Source: Kingdonia uniflora
Lineage: Eukaryota > Streptophyta > Magnoliopsida > Ranunculales > Circaeasteraceae
Length of the DNA: 64,000 nt
Assembly (NCBI GenBank): GCA_014058105.1
Contig: JACGCM010000155.1
Coordinates: 1,178,001-1,242,000, forward strand
Direction: 5' to 3'
Position 1 is the first letter of the stretch. Each line of letters begins with the position of its first letter. A program made the position numbers and the translations under genes. Shown in pieces: positions 1 to 11,182 of this stretch. The notes under the pieces were generated by a model, which did not search any database, was not told where the DNA came from, and saw nothing but the letters and a program-made list of their open reading frames with translations.

Positions 1-429
1 GAATTTAAGGTATACAATTTAGTATAGTATCTTATAACAATAACCTATTTTATCCGTAATTAATGACTTAGTTTTGGTGGAAAAGTTTTAAGCTATATTT
101 GTTTAGTTTATGTTATGAATCCTATTACAAAGAAAAATGAACAGCTTCTACAATTGGAAACAACTTCTTGATTCCTTTTATATAAATTGCAAGTCATCTT
201 TTAATATAGACACGAATAAATATAGTATAGCTTTTTTCCCTCAATAATATAACCCCAAAATTGCTATTATTATACGTATTGTCTTTTTATGCTTCTTTAT
301 TAATAGAACTTTTAAGCTCTAAATGGCAAGAGCTCTCATGAACTTTAGACACTGATGGTTCAAATTCATCTAGTTATAATTGTAAAAGTATAAGAAAGAC
401 TCTTTAAATGAACTAATATTATTTAATAA
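1..429. other. AT-rich spacer, no gene seen
   Basis: Low-complexity AT-rich DNA with no sustained reading frame on either strand. It could be the decayed outer flank of the Tat element whose antisense frames start near 870, but I could not find an LTR start or end here comparable to those at 25697 or 57578. Confidence 0.5.
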
Positions 430-850
430 AAATTTGAAATTTATGAGTGCGAAAAGCGACTAAAATTATTATCAATAATTGTGTCTAATACGTCGACGTT
501 TTTGCGTGACAGATAACACAACTAGTTTATATGTCAATTTTTTTTAGAATTACATCAAATTAGGCGATTTTGGCGCCGTAAAATTGCGTCACATAAAACA
601 ACGGATAAATAAATTGGAAAATTGAATAAATATGACGAAAATAGCGAATGATACTATGTATATTTTTTGCGAAGCATAAAACAACTCATAAATGTGTCAC
701 AATTTTAACTAAAAACGACAGATATTACGACGTGGTTTGCAATCGTAATATTACGACGCATTTCAAGTCAAAAACATAAAACTACTGCAAAAAGAACGAT
801 GCTTTTTTCGACTAAAATGGAAGTCACTTTAACAAAATAACGACTGACTT
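430..850. repeat. CACTA-like subterminal repeat block
   Basis: The stretch is packed with short CG-containing motifs in both orientations (GCGAC, GCGTGAC, GCGTCAC, ACGACG, ACGACGC) in an otherwise AT-rich background, and ends near 783 with ACTACTGCAAAAA followed by a further ACGA-rich stretch. Short inverted and direct repeats of this kind fill the subterminal regions of plant CACTA (En/Spm) transposons, whose ends read CACTAC. A clean terminus and a 3-bp target duplication are not visible, so this is a suggestion only; it may be a decayed one-ended fragment. Confidence 0.35.
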
Positions 851-869
851 GCCATGTCATTTTTTACTC

Positions 870-1905
870 GTTTTGGCCCAGTGGAACTTGGGCAAATCCG
901 AGGGATTATATTGATTCCTTAATCGACTCGGACGAAGAGTGGGTGAATTCTGTGTTCAAGAAGCTTGGTATCAAGAGGAAGAGGCAGAAAAAGATTGATT
1001 CTCTGCTTCAAAACGTACCCGTTACACCGAAGTCCACAAAAAAGAAGAAGAGGGGAGGCGAAGGTGCTTCGAAGGTGGTCGAAGGAATGGAGGGAGAAAA
1101 ATTGGCAAGGCAGGTAAAGTATGTTCTAAAGAGGCAACGGGCGCCGAAGCAGGCAGCCACAGCGCCCGAAGTAGCTTGTGATGCTTTAAGACAGAGGTCG
1201 AAGCAGGTATCAACACAGGCTGAGATAAGGAAAGGCAAGGTCTTTCCTGAGTCTTCGAGGGTACAACAGCCGAAGGTAGCCCACCACAAAAGGCGCATGA
1301 TACTGGGGGAAGATGATAGTGAGGATATGGATGAAGAATTGACCATGTCTGAATGGGAGGAGCAGGCTCGAGCTAAGGCTGCTTCGATGGCAGAACTCTG
1401 TGGTACTGATCCGGATGAGGCTTTGAGGCAGATGAAGAAGAGTATGTATCAGATAATTGTTTATATTTTTTGTGAAATTATGAAATTTTCTTAAGTACGC
1501 CATGCTTCGAGAGGGACCGACGGCTCGACTATTCTAGCAGACAGATGCTTGGGCGCAGGCTTTCAGCAAGGCGCATAAGGTGGCAATAAGGAAATGAAAA
1601 GAGGCTGCTGACGCTCTGGAGCTTGCTCGAGGTACCGAGGCATCGCTGGTTTTAGAAATTTGCGTTTTGAGGCGAGATCTGGGGACTGTCATGGATGAAT
1701 AGGAGAGGAGGCTTGAAGCTCAGTATCATAATTATACGCAGGTGTTGGAAGCGAAAATGGCTGGGAAGGATAGGGTTATTGTGGAACAGAAAAAAACCTT
1801 CTTAGGGAAGTATAATGATGAATGTGCTGATAATGTCAGGCTGAAGGAGTTCATAGAGGATTTGGGGTATGATCCTGAAATTTTTCAACGCTTCCCTACT
1901 ACCTA
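870..1905 (+). pseudogene. Antisense ORF remnant of Tat retroelement: basic plus coiled-coil protein
   Basis: Plus-strand frame with an acidic start (SDEEW), a Lys/Arg-rich middle (KKKKRGGEG) and an acidic patch (GEDDSEDMDEE), running to a GT donor at 1442. A likely 99-bp intron (GTATGT at 1442 to TTCTAGCAG at 1540) rejoins the frame with a long alpha-helical, Glu/Lys/Leu-rich coiled-coil-like segment ending at 1905. The second part holds two in-frame stops. The frame lies antisense to the integrase and RNase H remnants at 5.3-7.5 kb, between them and the expected 3' LTR, where Tat-clade elements are known to carry extra ORFs. No enzymatic motif is visible; function unknown. A host gene is possible but less likely, because similar degenerate frames follow. 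Confidence 0.45.
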
Positions 1906-2129
1906 AGATCCTGCTACTGACGATGCTGCCCAGACCGATGGGGTAGAAGGAGATGTTGCTGCTGCGGGTTCGGGAGGTGTCGTGGGGACTTCTGTGGTCG
2001 AAGATATTGTTGTTAGAACTGCGACTGATGTGATCGTCAATGGTGCAGGTTTGAACCCTTCTACTGAAGGTACTGGAGGTGTTAGTATTGAAGAGCCAGT
2101 TGGGGGAGATGGTGTAGCCACTCCGATAT

Positions 2130-2480
2130 GAGTACTTTTTATGATTTTTCTGTTGGGTTGCAATATGTCAACAATGTTGAGCTTGCTTTGTACTTGATCT
2201 TTAAACTTGTGAATGCTTTGAATTTATGCTATAGACTGAATTTGTATTGAATTGTACTAAATTGCTGGTTTGTGTTGCATCTGATTTGTACTGAATTGCT
2301 GTGCTAGATTCCTGTTGTATTCTCTGAACTTTATTTGAATTGATTGTGTTGAGCCTGATTCTCTGATATATGTTGTATTGAAGCGTCTTGAATGTAGTAA
2401 AACTGTTGATATTCTTGTAAACTTGTATCTGCATCTGCTGTAAGTGTATAATGCTTGTAAAGTGATCAAACCTTGAAGAG
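2130..2480. other. T-rich spacer after antisense ORF
   Basis: TG/TT-rich sequence with repeated TTGTATTGAATTG-like words and no sustained coding frame. It resembles a 3' untranslated or intergenic stretch following the frame that ends at 1905. Nothing else supported. Confidence 0.4.
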
Positions 2481-2519
2481 CTTCGAGATGGGATCCCAAA
2501 ATTTCAAGGAGTTAACTGG

Positions 2520-2880
2520 ACTGCGAACGTCGGAACTAGGTCAAATTATAATGTGGTCGCCCCCAATGCATTCTCGAGGGTCCGGTCTCTTGACCATTCA
2601 TGCCCCTTAAGTTTGCTCGAATATCGGAGACTTGAAAAATTTCAAGGTCGCCCCCAAGTATCAGTCGGGTCGAAGGTTGACATGATACTTAGAGTAAATC
2701 AAGAAATTTACTGAGCTTCGAAGGCCTGAGCCACAGTGAAGTAAGACGTGTTCACCGCCAACGCATTTCTGAGGGTTCGGTCTCTCGACCATTCGTTCCC
2801 CTCGAGTTTGCTCGAATGTTGGAAGTTTGAAATTTTTTAAGGCCGCCCCCAATTATCACAACTTTTGGGTCAACTGCTTA
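2520..2880. repeat. Imperfect direct repeat with TCGCCCCCAA words
   Basis: Two imperfect copies of a roughly 110-bp unit (about 2549-2660 and 2747-2855) share the order: CCGCC/CGCCCCC, an AACGCATT/AATGCATT word, GAGGGTYCGGTCTC, a GACCATTC word, a TTTGCTCGAAT word, then AAATTT..AAGG and CGCCCCCAA. On the minus strand the C-runs read as short purine runs (TTGGGGGCG) similar to the polypurine tracts next to the Tat LTRs at 57578 and 60826, so they may be decayed PPT duplications near the element's 3' end. Confidence 0.5.
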
Positions 2881-3150
2881 TGTTCGCCGAAGAACTATGA
2901 AGGGAAATCCTTATAAATCTCAGAATGTGGAGTTCGTTGAAGCTGGCAATGACGAAGCTGAGAGTAATTTGATAAAGGGGAAGTTGGGAGATCGCCCACC
3001 CTTGTATTACAAGGTCAATCCTTTCGAGGTCATTATCATTAAATCTATTGCAGCCCCAAAGGTCAAAGAGTAGGTGGATCTAAAGGACATGGAGGCGAGT
3101 TTTCGCAAGCTCGCTACTACTGCTAAACCAGATCTGAAAATGGAAGTCTA
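2880..3150 (+). pseudogene. Antisense ORF remnant of Tat element (unknown)
   Basis: A plus-strand frame readable from about 2865 to a stop at 3072 and on to 3150, with charged segments (GNDEAESNLIKGKLGD) and a PPLYYKVNPFEV block. It is interrupted by in-frame stops. It belongs to the series of antisense frames between 0.9 and 4.9 kb. I do not recognise a family. Confidence 0.3.
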
Positions 3151-3307
3151 GAAGGTAGACGTACCTTATAAATATGTTTACGCTGTTATTTGAGCTCGTA
3201 CTAACCTTGTATCGCTTGTTACAGATCTCCCATATGCCTAGTGGGATCGTGTTTGGCGTGGAGTATGTTAAGCTCGATTTGTTGCTTGCTTTCGTCGGGA
3301 AGCTATA

Positions 3308-3655
3308 ATGCAACAGAAGATCTCCAACTTGGAGAAGGTGTTGGCTGGGGAGAGGGTCACGTTAATTAAGGATAAGGCCGAATTGAAGGCTCAGGTAAGG
3401 GAAAATTCAGCTAGGAACATGGGGCAAGTGAGCAGGGTACGAGACATATTTTCCCAGCATCGCCTAGAAAATGGCTACTCTTCGGCTGACATTATTACTC
3501 TATCTGAACATTAATTTGATGACGACGTTAGTCCTATTTTTGAAGGTGCCGAAGAGAATGTTGATCCTGTTCGAAAAGGATTGAAGACTGCTTCTGGTCT
3601 TGGTGGGAATGTACCTCTCGAGCAGGCGCACGTTTGCGAGGCAAATTTTTAGGAC
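3308..3655 (+). pseudogene. Antisense coiled-coil ORF remnant of Tat element
   Basis: Begins with MQQKISNLEKVLAGE at 3308 and continues as a helical, heptad-like Lys/Glu/Leu segment to a stop at 3514; the same frame continues for about 45 more codons to 3650. Composition resembles the coiled-coil part of the frame at 1541-1905 and it lies in the same antisense orientation relative to the pol domains. No catalytic motif; function unknown. Confidence 0.35.
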
Positions 3656-3879
3656 AAGGTAGCTTAATCTTGTTACTTTAACATTATGATTTTTTTAGGA
3701 TAAGGCCAACTATAGTTTTTTGGTTGTTGTAAAAGTTTGGGTAGTATTCTATTTGAATGGATGGCCAACTCTGTTCCTTAATTGATATAAGACTCTAACG
3801 TGTAGGATGTTCACAAATTATGGTTGATTGTTGATACTTTGAGGAAAGATCTTTTTAGGACGAAAAACTCGTTGGTCAT

Positions 3880-4300
3880 AGTAAATCATGTCATTGTACA
3901 GACCGAGGGTTGGGTGAGGGAATACAAAGCTCGTAATGATGCTCAATGAAAAAAATTATGTGATGCATAACTCGGTTGGGCTAAAGCAAAAATAGAAGAG
4001 GATAAAGTTGTTAGGAAAAACAGAGATCTATTTATTAAGATTCGACCTTTTTTGCCTGGTGGTATAAGGGAGAACAATCTATCCACTACTAAAGGCTTTA
4101 TGATGTTAACTTTATTCCTTGAGGCCAAAATAGATAGTGAGAGGGGGCTTAAGAAGGCTTGCCTTAAAGTTTTAGCAGAAAATAGACTGTATCTAGACCC
4201 TGCTACCATCGAACAATTGGCGATTAGAGCTAAGAACCTGCATAGCCTTAAGGTTAAGGATTTTTCGGCTCAAGATGGTGTTTCAATGATTTATTTATGA
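3880..4300 (+). pseudogene. Antisense charged/helical ORF remnant of Tat element
   Basis: The frame carries two stops near 3950-3970 and is then open from about 3970 to 4300. It is rich in Lys, Glu and Leu (KAKIEEDKVVRKN; LEAKIDSERGLKKACLK) and is predicted by eye to be helical throughout. It may be a further exon or a duplicated copy of the coiled-coil frames upstream. No known domain recognised. Confidence 0.35.
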
Positions 4301-4619
4301 TTATATGACTGTGATAATGTATCTATATTTATGTAAAACAATTTTTTGTAGGAATTGCGATCTGAGGAATTTATTTTATAATATGTTGAAGAATATTATG
4401 ACTGATCGATCTATGTTGAGGGGTGATTTAAAAGATGCTTAAACTGCTTTAGAAAATACTACCGAACTCAATATGAAGTTCAAATTCGAGTTAGGAAATG
4501 AAAGACTTTCAAAGAAAATTGGAGAGGATCACTGAAAATGATCTCGCGAGTTTTTGAGGAAAAGTCATGAACATATGGTAGACTTGTTGTAACCTAACAC
4601 TAAAAAATTTACATTTGTA

Positions 4620-4905
4620 GACCCCCATCAGAGGCATTTTCTGTCTGTAATAGCGTTTTATGGTGACGAAATAAAGAAGGTCGAAGAAGAAAGAGATAAA
4701 ATGTACGATTTCATGTTTGAGGCTAGAGTTACGTGCAACGTGGACATAATTCGTGCCAATTACTTGAATCGGGCTGATTTTAATGTTGACAACTATGAGT
4801 CTATTACGGTTCCTATTAACAAAAGTTAAGCAGAAGTTGGTAGAGAGGTCGTTACTCCTAGAGCTCTAGAAGTTACTGATGGATCTTCGATGGATCTTCG
4901 AGTGT
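4620..4905 (+). pseudogene. Antisense ORF fragment next to Tat integrase
   Basis: Short readable plus-strand segment (VEEERDKMYDFMFEAR followed by RANYLNRADFNVDNYES) ending in stops by 4905. It is the last piece of the antisense series before the integrase remnant on the minus strand. The region 4300-4620 between this and the previous frame is heavily broken. No family recognised. Confidence 0.3.
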
Positions 4906-5279
4906 AATAAAAAAGAATTTGACCTATGGAATGTTTAGGAAACATAAAAAGTAGGTTGAGATTTATAAATGTATAGTCAATTTATGAAAGGATTGATGCT
5001 AGTTATACCTTTGATTAATCATCTGGTATATTTATTAGATTATAGTAGACAAAGATGTGGGAAAAAACTTGAATAGTTTTCATTGATAAAACTAGAAAAT
5101 ACATACAATTGGAGATTGAATCTCAATTTTTGAAGTAAATTGATTATACAAATTGTAGATTTAATTGTATTTTGTAATTTTGTTAGGAAATAATCGAACT
5201 AACGATAGAATTTCTTTAACCTTCTTGTGTTCCAACGATTTAGAATCATAGTTCCTTCCTCTATCAACAAATAGTATGA

Positions 5280-6180
5280 ACCCAATTCAGTTCTTCCCAT
5301 TATTATAAATGGTCCTTCCCAATTCTCTGCCAGTTTCTCAACATTCGGTTCTCGGCCTTTTGGGATTTCCCTGAGTACTAAATCATTAATCTCAAACTCA
5401 CGGTTCTAACCCTTTTGTTATACAAATTTGCCAACATGTTGTGCTACCTACCTAGAATTTCTACAGCTCGATCTCTTGTCTCAGCTATCCAATTCATGTT
5501 ACATGCTAACTCGAACTCATTTTCTTCATTAGTTAGTTCGTGATCTTTAAATGGAAGATGATACTTTGTTGAGATATGGGCCTCAGTATCGTATTCTAGT
5601 AGAAATGGAGAACATCCTATTGATTATCTTAGTGTTATCCTGTATAGCAATTCCCTTATCCAATTTTCTTTCTTTTCTATTTCCAGTCTCCTTTTAAGAC
5701 CATCAACAATGGTTTTGTTCATGATTTCGGCATGGGGTAGTATAGATTTGATGGTGAATGTATGATGTTATACTTGTTCAGGAAGCTGATCACCTTTTCT
5801 CCAATGAACTGGGACCCATTGTCAATTCGAATAAGATGTGGGCAGCCAAATCTTGTAATAATTTTTTCCCATATGAACTTGATGAATTCTTCTTCCATAG
5901 TTCGACAAAGTGGAACCGCTTTGACCCACTTGGTAAAGTAATCTGCTACCACGAATAAGAATTTTCTATTACCCGGTGTATTAGGAAACTCTCCGACCAA
6001 GTCGAGGGCCCAAAATTTAAATGGCCAAAATACCTTACTTACATGTAGTTCTAGTACAAGGGATTTTATCTTATGTACGTGTTGTTGACAAGCATTGCAT
6101 TTTCATGAATATACTTTGCCATTTTTCTCATTTTTGGCCCGAACACTCCTTGCGTGATTGCCCTGTTCGCGAGTGAGCGT
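5280..6180 (-). pseudogene. Ty3/gypsy (Tat-type) integrase, degenerate
   Basis: The minus strand carries an integrase core at 6000-5719: FLFVVADYFTKWVKAVPL contains the first catalytic Asp, and IRIDNGSQFIGE the second. Downstream, an ELACNMNWIAETRDRAVEILG segment and a LAENWEGPF block match the integrase C-terminal region with its GPY/F-like motif. Stops and a shift near 5420 break the frame. Integrase inserts element cDNA into chromosomes. It follows RT, RNase H and an archaeal-type RNase H in the same orientation, the order typical of Tat-clade Ty3/gypsy elements. Confidence 0.85.
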
Positions 6181-6281
6181 CTTGCAGTATGAGATCTGCA
6201 CTTTCCTTCATATAATTCTTTAAGCATTTCGTCAGCATTCTTTTATGAGAGGCATATTTGATAAGGCCCAGTAACCGACCT

Positions 6282-7060
6282 TCAGTATAACCCATTCTTT
6301 ATCACTATGCAACGTTTCAAATTTTCAATTACTTGCTTTTTTTCTTTTGAAATGTCTAGGAGGTCACCGTCAAACTTATTTTTTGACCCTTCATATCTTA
6401 AGAATGCCTTCCTCCAATCATCTTCATCCCTTTCATCTCCCCAAGTATTGATTACGCATATCGAGGCATGATCGATGTTGAAGGTTGACACCATTTTGAT
6501 CTTGAGATATCTAGCTTCTATACGTAGGTAAGTTAGTGAGTCAGCATGTCAATTTTATTCACAAGGTAAGTATTCGAGCGTCGCCTTTTTGAATTTACTC
6601 AATCTTTCGGCCACCAATGCTGTATAATCGATTATCTTCCCGTTTCTCCTATATTTTTTGGAGTAGTAGTGAACTATAACAATGAGTCAGTGCATGCCAA
6701 TATTTCAAGTACCCTGATCCCTAATACCATATCCAGCTCGTGGATTACTGCCTCGTACTCTGTGACATTGTTCGGGGCTTCAAAATTAAGTCTTATTGAC
6801 TTTTTAATTATGGCGTTATATGAAGTGATTAGAACGATTCCTATTCCTGACCCCGCAGGTCCTGCTGATCCATCTATAAGTAATTTTCACTCATTTTTAG
6901 TTACCCACTCGGCTCTTTCTTCAAGGGGTTTATAAGACTTCTCAACATCATGTTTTTCTATTATCTCAGGGTCATGTTCTTTCCAATATGGATCTTCTAC
7001 TGGGAAGTTGACTAAAGAGTCAGCTTCGACCTGCCCCTTCTTTGATATCCTCTATTTGAA
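6282..7060 (-). pseudogene. Archaeal-type RNase H domain of Tat Ty3/gypsy element
   Basis: Minus-strand reading gives LLIDGSAGPAGSGIGIVLI (first Asp), NVTEYEAVIHEL (Glu) and LEILACTDSLL (second Asp), the D-E-D pattern of an RNase H fold. Because it lies between the RT-linked RNase H (7.1-7.5 kb) and integrase (5.3-6.2 kb), it is the extra 'archaeal' RNase H that marks the Tat lineage. The linker towards integrase (6282-6494) contains a DERDEDDWRKAFLRY segment. In-frame stops after 6680 show it is dead. Confidence 0.8.
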
Positions 7061-7074
7061 TCTATTTTTGTGCT

Positions 7075-7560
7075 CCCCCAAACTCACTGGCCATTCCTGT
7101 ACTCAACGTATTTTCTCTTTTTTGGATAACACCTCTCAAAGGGGATAATTAGTCATAACCCTCATGAAATGTGTTTGGAAGTAGTGTTTCAACTTCTGTG
7201 ATGTGTGAACAAGTGTTAGGAGGAGCTTCTCAACTTTAGAATATCTTATCCCTGTTGGAGTAAGCGTCTTGCTTATAAAATACATTGGTTTCTCGATCTT
7301 TCCTTCTAATCGAATCAGGAAAAAACTTAGAGAGTTTTCTGTTACTACGAGATAGATTATCAACTCTTCGTTCCTATTGGTGTACTCATCACTAAAGGCT
7401 TTCCCAAGTACTTCTTCAACTTTTAAAAAGCAATATCATATTCTTCTGTCCAATCGATGTCTTCATTATGTTTTCTTTTTCTGGTAGATCCGCGGAGTAG
7501 CAGAAATAACCATTGACAATGATCTGATGATTTGGAAACAAATCTGTTAATAGTTACGAT
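7075..7560 (-). pseudogene. RT C-terminus and RT-linked RNase H, Tat Ty3/gypsy
   Basis: Minus-strand segment with VTINRFVSKSSD, WTEEYDIAF, a YLVVTENSLSFFLIRLEG strand and KPMYFISKTLTPTGIRYSKVEK, the usual connection domain and first RNase H region of Ty3/gypsy polymerases. The catalytic RT core (YxDD) is missing: the sequence switches to Copia RT at about 7560. The break may be the insertion or recombination junction of the Copia fragment. Confidence 0.8.
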
Positions 7561-8320
7561 CTTACAAACTTGTTTTTGCACATCTTACTTATTCTTTGGT
7601 GACGACATAGATAACACCATACTTTAAACCATCAATTCAACTATACCAGGCTCTCAGTGTTTGCTTTAAACCATATAAAGCCTTCTTCAATTGACATACT
7701 TTGTTTTCTTCCCCTTTATTCTTGTAACCAAGAGGTTGATCAGCATAAACCTATTTTTCAAGGATATTATTCAAGAATGCCGATTTGACATTTATTTGAT
7801 AAACACTTCATCTTTCTTATGCCGCCAAAGTTAATACTAAATGAATACTCTCAAGACGAGCCACATGGGAGCAAATATTTCCCAATAATCAACACTATGC
7901 TTTTGTTTGTACCCCTGTACCACAAGTCGAGCTTTTTGTTTTCGACCTCTCATTTCGAATTCATCTTAGTTTTGAAAACCCATTTCAGACCAAGAGATTT
8001 CTTTCCCGTCTGAAGCCCAATAATCTCCTAAATTCTGTTCTTCTCAATGGATTCAATTTCTTGATCCATGGCACACCTCTACTTATTATCTTAAGAAGCT
8101 TCTTCAAAACATAATGGATCAACATCCCCAAGTAATGCAAAATTGGCAAGTTCATCATCAATATCATCAACTTTACTTGTTAAACCATAAATTCCAGCAA
8201 CACTTTTCATCTTTCTCACCGGAGTGTCATCATCTTCCTCATCATTTTTGCCAACATCTTCAATAACTTTTATCATTTCCAACATCTTCATCACTATCGT
8301 TGATGCACTGAAATTTCTTG
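7561..8320 (-). pseudogene. Ty1/copia reverse transcriptase fragment
   Basis: Reading right to left: LGDVDPLCFEEAS near 8100, a block matching the RT start (AMDQEIESIEKN, then KSLGLKWVFKTK), KARLVVQGYKQKHSVDYWEIFAP, then the VYQINVKSAFLN-like block and [21 protein letters not shown] ending near 7650. These are the first RT motifs of Tork/TNT-like Copia elements. The YVDD box and RNase H are absent, so it is truncated; several stops and shifts are present. It sits between the Tat RT-RNase H remnant and non-coding sequence. Confidence 0.8.
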
Positions 8321-9640
8321 ATTCAATAAATTCCCGCTACTGCTATAGAATTTCGGTAAGCGGGGGGTTGAACCACGCTAGGGATTGGTGTCGATTCTAC
8401 AGTTTGAGAACAAGGAGTTTTGGTTGTTTGTTGAAGATGGTTGAAGATAATTTTGAGATGAGAAGAATATTATAGAGGAGAACTATGACTTTAGGATTCT
8501 GTGTCCCCTACTTGAGCCTTTCTTATCTGGATTTACCTGCGGGGTTGCCTTTCTAAGCTCTCTTTAAGTACACATCTTACGGGCCACTACTCACAATTAT
8601 CCTGAGTTAAGACTGATGGACATGCAAAAATGCCTATTTTACTCTACTTATTTAAGGGTTCTAGACCTCATTTTATTGTTAAATAAGACTAATTAGTAAT
8701 TTATTACAACTCCAGGTTATGTTAGATAAGGGTATACATAAAGTTGAATTTAAGAGCCGAAGCTACAACTGTTGGAGAAGACCACCTATCTAAGCTACAA
8801 CTCAGAACATTTCCAATAAAAAAAATCAAGAGCAAATCAAAATAATATTTGACATATTGAGAATATTTTATTATGACTAGGAAGATTTTATTGAATATAA
8901 TAAATATTTCACTGAGAATAAAATCTTCAAAATGATAGAAGTTGTGGAGATGTGGCAAGCAGGTAGGTTTATATTCGCCCAAAACTTCTTAAACTATTTG
9001 GAGAAGTTGCCTAGATGTGAAGATATTTTATAGAATTTTTTTAGATTTTTATACTGAGTATATATTTATGAATAAATTCAACGAATTTGATTATATTTGA
9101 TTTGGTGAAAATAACCTCTTACTAAACATGTAACCCTCTCCTTCATCTACAAAAGGAGGGGTCTTGACCATGAATGATCATCCAATCTTGAGAGTCATTT
9201 TGTAAGTTTTGATTCTTAAGTAATAAAGTTTATTGTTTCTTCATGTATTCTCTCTTAATTAATTGTTGCAATATTTCTTCCATGTCTAGCTATGTTCATC
9301 CCTAGGGAGGGATGAAGTCTTAAGGGATGCTAAATAATGTAGAATTACAGATGTTACCCAAATCGAGCTTAATGTTATATTAATCTCTATTTTGTTAATG
9401 ATGTTATTGGTTTATTCCCAAGAGACATACACCAAATTTAATAGATATATAGTAAAATAATTATGTTGATTTTCAATGTTTGTAGTTATTAAGACCAATT
9501 ACAAAAGTTAATGAGATTAATGGAATGTATTTAGTTATGACTTTCACATCCCGTATTATCAACTTTGATTTGGGTAGTTCGTATATTTTAACAAAGACAT
9601 AGAAAGATGAATATATTTTGATTGTAAATTATTTGACTTA
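8321..9640. other. No gene; part may be a decayed LTR
   Basis: No coding frame supported. Between about 8775 (TGTTGGAGAAG) and 9283 the sequence looks LTR-like: a short CT-rich step around 9140, an AATAAAG signal near 9223 and a T-rich end before CCATG. I found no partner LTR, PBS or target duplication, so this is only a hint of a solo LTR. Confidence 0.3.
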
Positions 9641-10513
9641 TTTTATTTATGGGTAAATTATTATGTAATTTTTTATGTAATTAACATCATATAAGGTGGA
9701 TTCTTTTTCCATATCCTTTACATTTATCAAATAGTTCAATTTAATTTTTATTTCGAAAAAATAAAATACAAATTGAGTTACATTCGGAAAGTGAACGACA
9801 AATCCCGAACCCCTATATTCATAATCCAATTTGATACGGCTATAGCAGGGACCCTCCTTATACATGATAGAGTACAAACCTTCCTTTTTAGGAGAAAGGC
9901 CTTACCATCTGTAGTCGGTCTAGAGAGAAAGGGATAACTCAGTCCTAAGCTTATTAGGCTACATGACTTTATTGTGCCCTAGTGGGTATTGCCAGAGTCC
10001 TGCCACTTTTAAGACTTTGGACCATTCTTACAACCCACCTGGGTCCTCGGATGTGATCATAATAATGACTCACACCACTACCTTTCAATTGGGTGAGCTA
10101 GGACATGGCTGGTCTACATAAAGCACCACCTGCCCTAGTCTCTACCTCAAAAGAGGCTGAGGCCCGATTAATCCTCCAATAGCACCATCTTTGAAAGGTG
10201 TGCCCCGATCCCCCGTTAGTCCTCAGAAGGGGGTTAGGAATAGGGATTAGTCTTACTTAAGAATGTCAATTCTCCTAGTCCTTTCCTCAGACCTCTGAGG
10301 AGGACTTTTTAGGTCTCCAAGTGTATCCTTTCATAGAAAGGCGCACTCTTATGCCTTTAGGGTTTTAATGAATGATACTGTGAATAAGGGCTAGACTCAA
10401 TTAAGAGCGTTAACCCTCCTAGACCTCCCTTAAACCGTTGAGGGGGAGACCCGAAGGTGAACCAACAACTAGACTCAGCTAATGGCTACTTAGGTAGGAT
10501 AGTTTCCTCCCAA
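9641..10513. other. Non-coding, hairpin-rich flank of the Ty3/gypsy insertion
   Basis: From about 9890 the sequence becomes GC-richer and contains many short imperfect inverted repeats (CCTCAGACCTCTGAGGAGG at 10282; CCTTTCATAGAAAGG at 10326; CTCCTAGACCTCCC with GAGGGGGAG near 10430; CCTTTCAATTGGG at 10082). No protein frame. It is the left target flank of the element at 10519; the right flank beyond 16303 shows no obvious continuation of the hairpin pattern. Origin unknown. Confidence 0.4.
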
Positions 10514-10518
10514 GTCAT

Positions 10519-11057
10519 TAATCCACAATATGATTGCGAAGCTTTAGTTAGTTGAAAGAGTGAAGAACACCAATTGGATTTGGAAAAATAGAGAATTTAA
10601 TTACTAAAACAAGCAATTATAATGAGAATCCTTCAAACCGTAGGCTTCTCTCAGAACTCTTTTCAGATCTAACATAACCTAGAAAATAACCTAAGCTCAT
10701 TTTATATACTAGGGAACACAAAAATCATAAAAGAAAGGATCTCGAGGTAAAAAAATGCTTGAGAATCTAAAATAATGCCAAAGTCGTTCGAATGAACTAG
10801 GGATTCGTTCGAACGACTTTACGCCTAATTGGTCTAAACCCTAAAAACTTGCCAGTTTCGTTCGAACAAAAACACAACTCGTTCGAACGAAATATTACTT
10901 GGGCCAAATTTCCAGTGGGAAAAACTAAAGTCGTTCGAATAAAAAATGGCTCTGGGCCAAAATTCCAGTGGGATGGAATTTGGTTGTTCGAACGACTCTC
11001 AACCTCGTTTGAACAACTTTGACAAATTTTAAAAATATCCTAGATCCTTCTAGATCA
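10519..11057 (-). repeat. 3' LTR of Ty3/gypsy element
   Basis: 539 bp; shares the whole motif order with 15708-16297. On the plus strand it starts TAATCCACAAT and ends TAGATCA; a TATA-like box (TTTATATA, 10701-10708) and several TTCGTTCGAACGAA palindromes lie in the U3 part. It lacks one ~50-bp tandem unit found in the right LTR but has an extra TCAACCTCGTTTGAACAA segment near 10998. Confidence 0.93.
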
Positions 11058-11075
11058 TGGCTCCCCCCTTTAGGA
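11058..11075 (-). other. Polypurine tract of Ty3/gypsy element
   Basis: On the minus strand the bases directly upstream of the 3' LTR read AAAGGGGGGAGCCA, then TGATC of the LTR. This is the plus-strand primer site for reverse transcription. It fixes the inner edge of the LTR at 11057. Confidence 0.85.
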
Positions 11076-11182
11076 GCCTTGAGCTCCTGCTCAAGCTAGA
11101 ATTGGAGATGTGGGAACGCAGCGATGCTTAATTCCCTACTGTACCACTTTGACTTACTCGGTAACTGACCCTTCTTCCCAAC

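Noticed and set aside
8775..9283. Complete solo LTR
   Set aside because: LTR-like composition only; no target duplication, PBS or partner.
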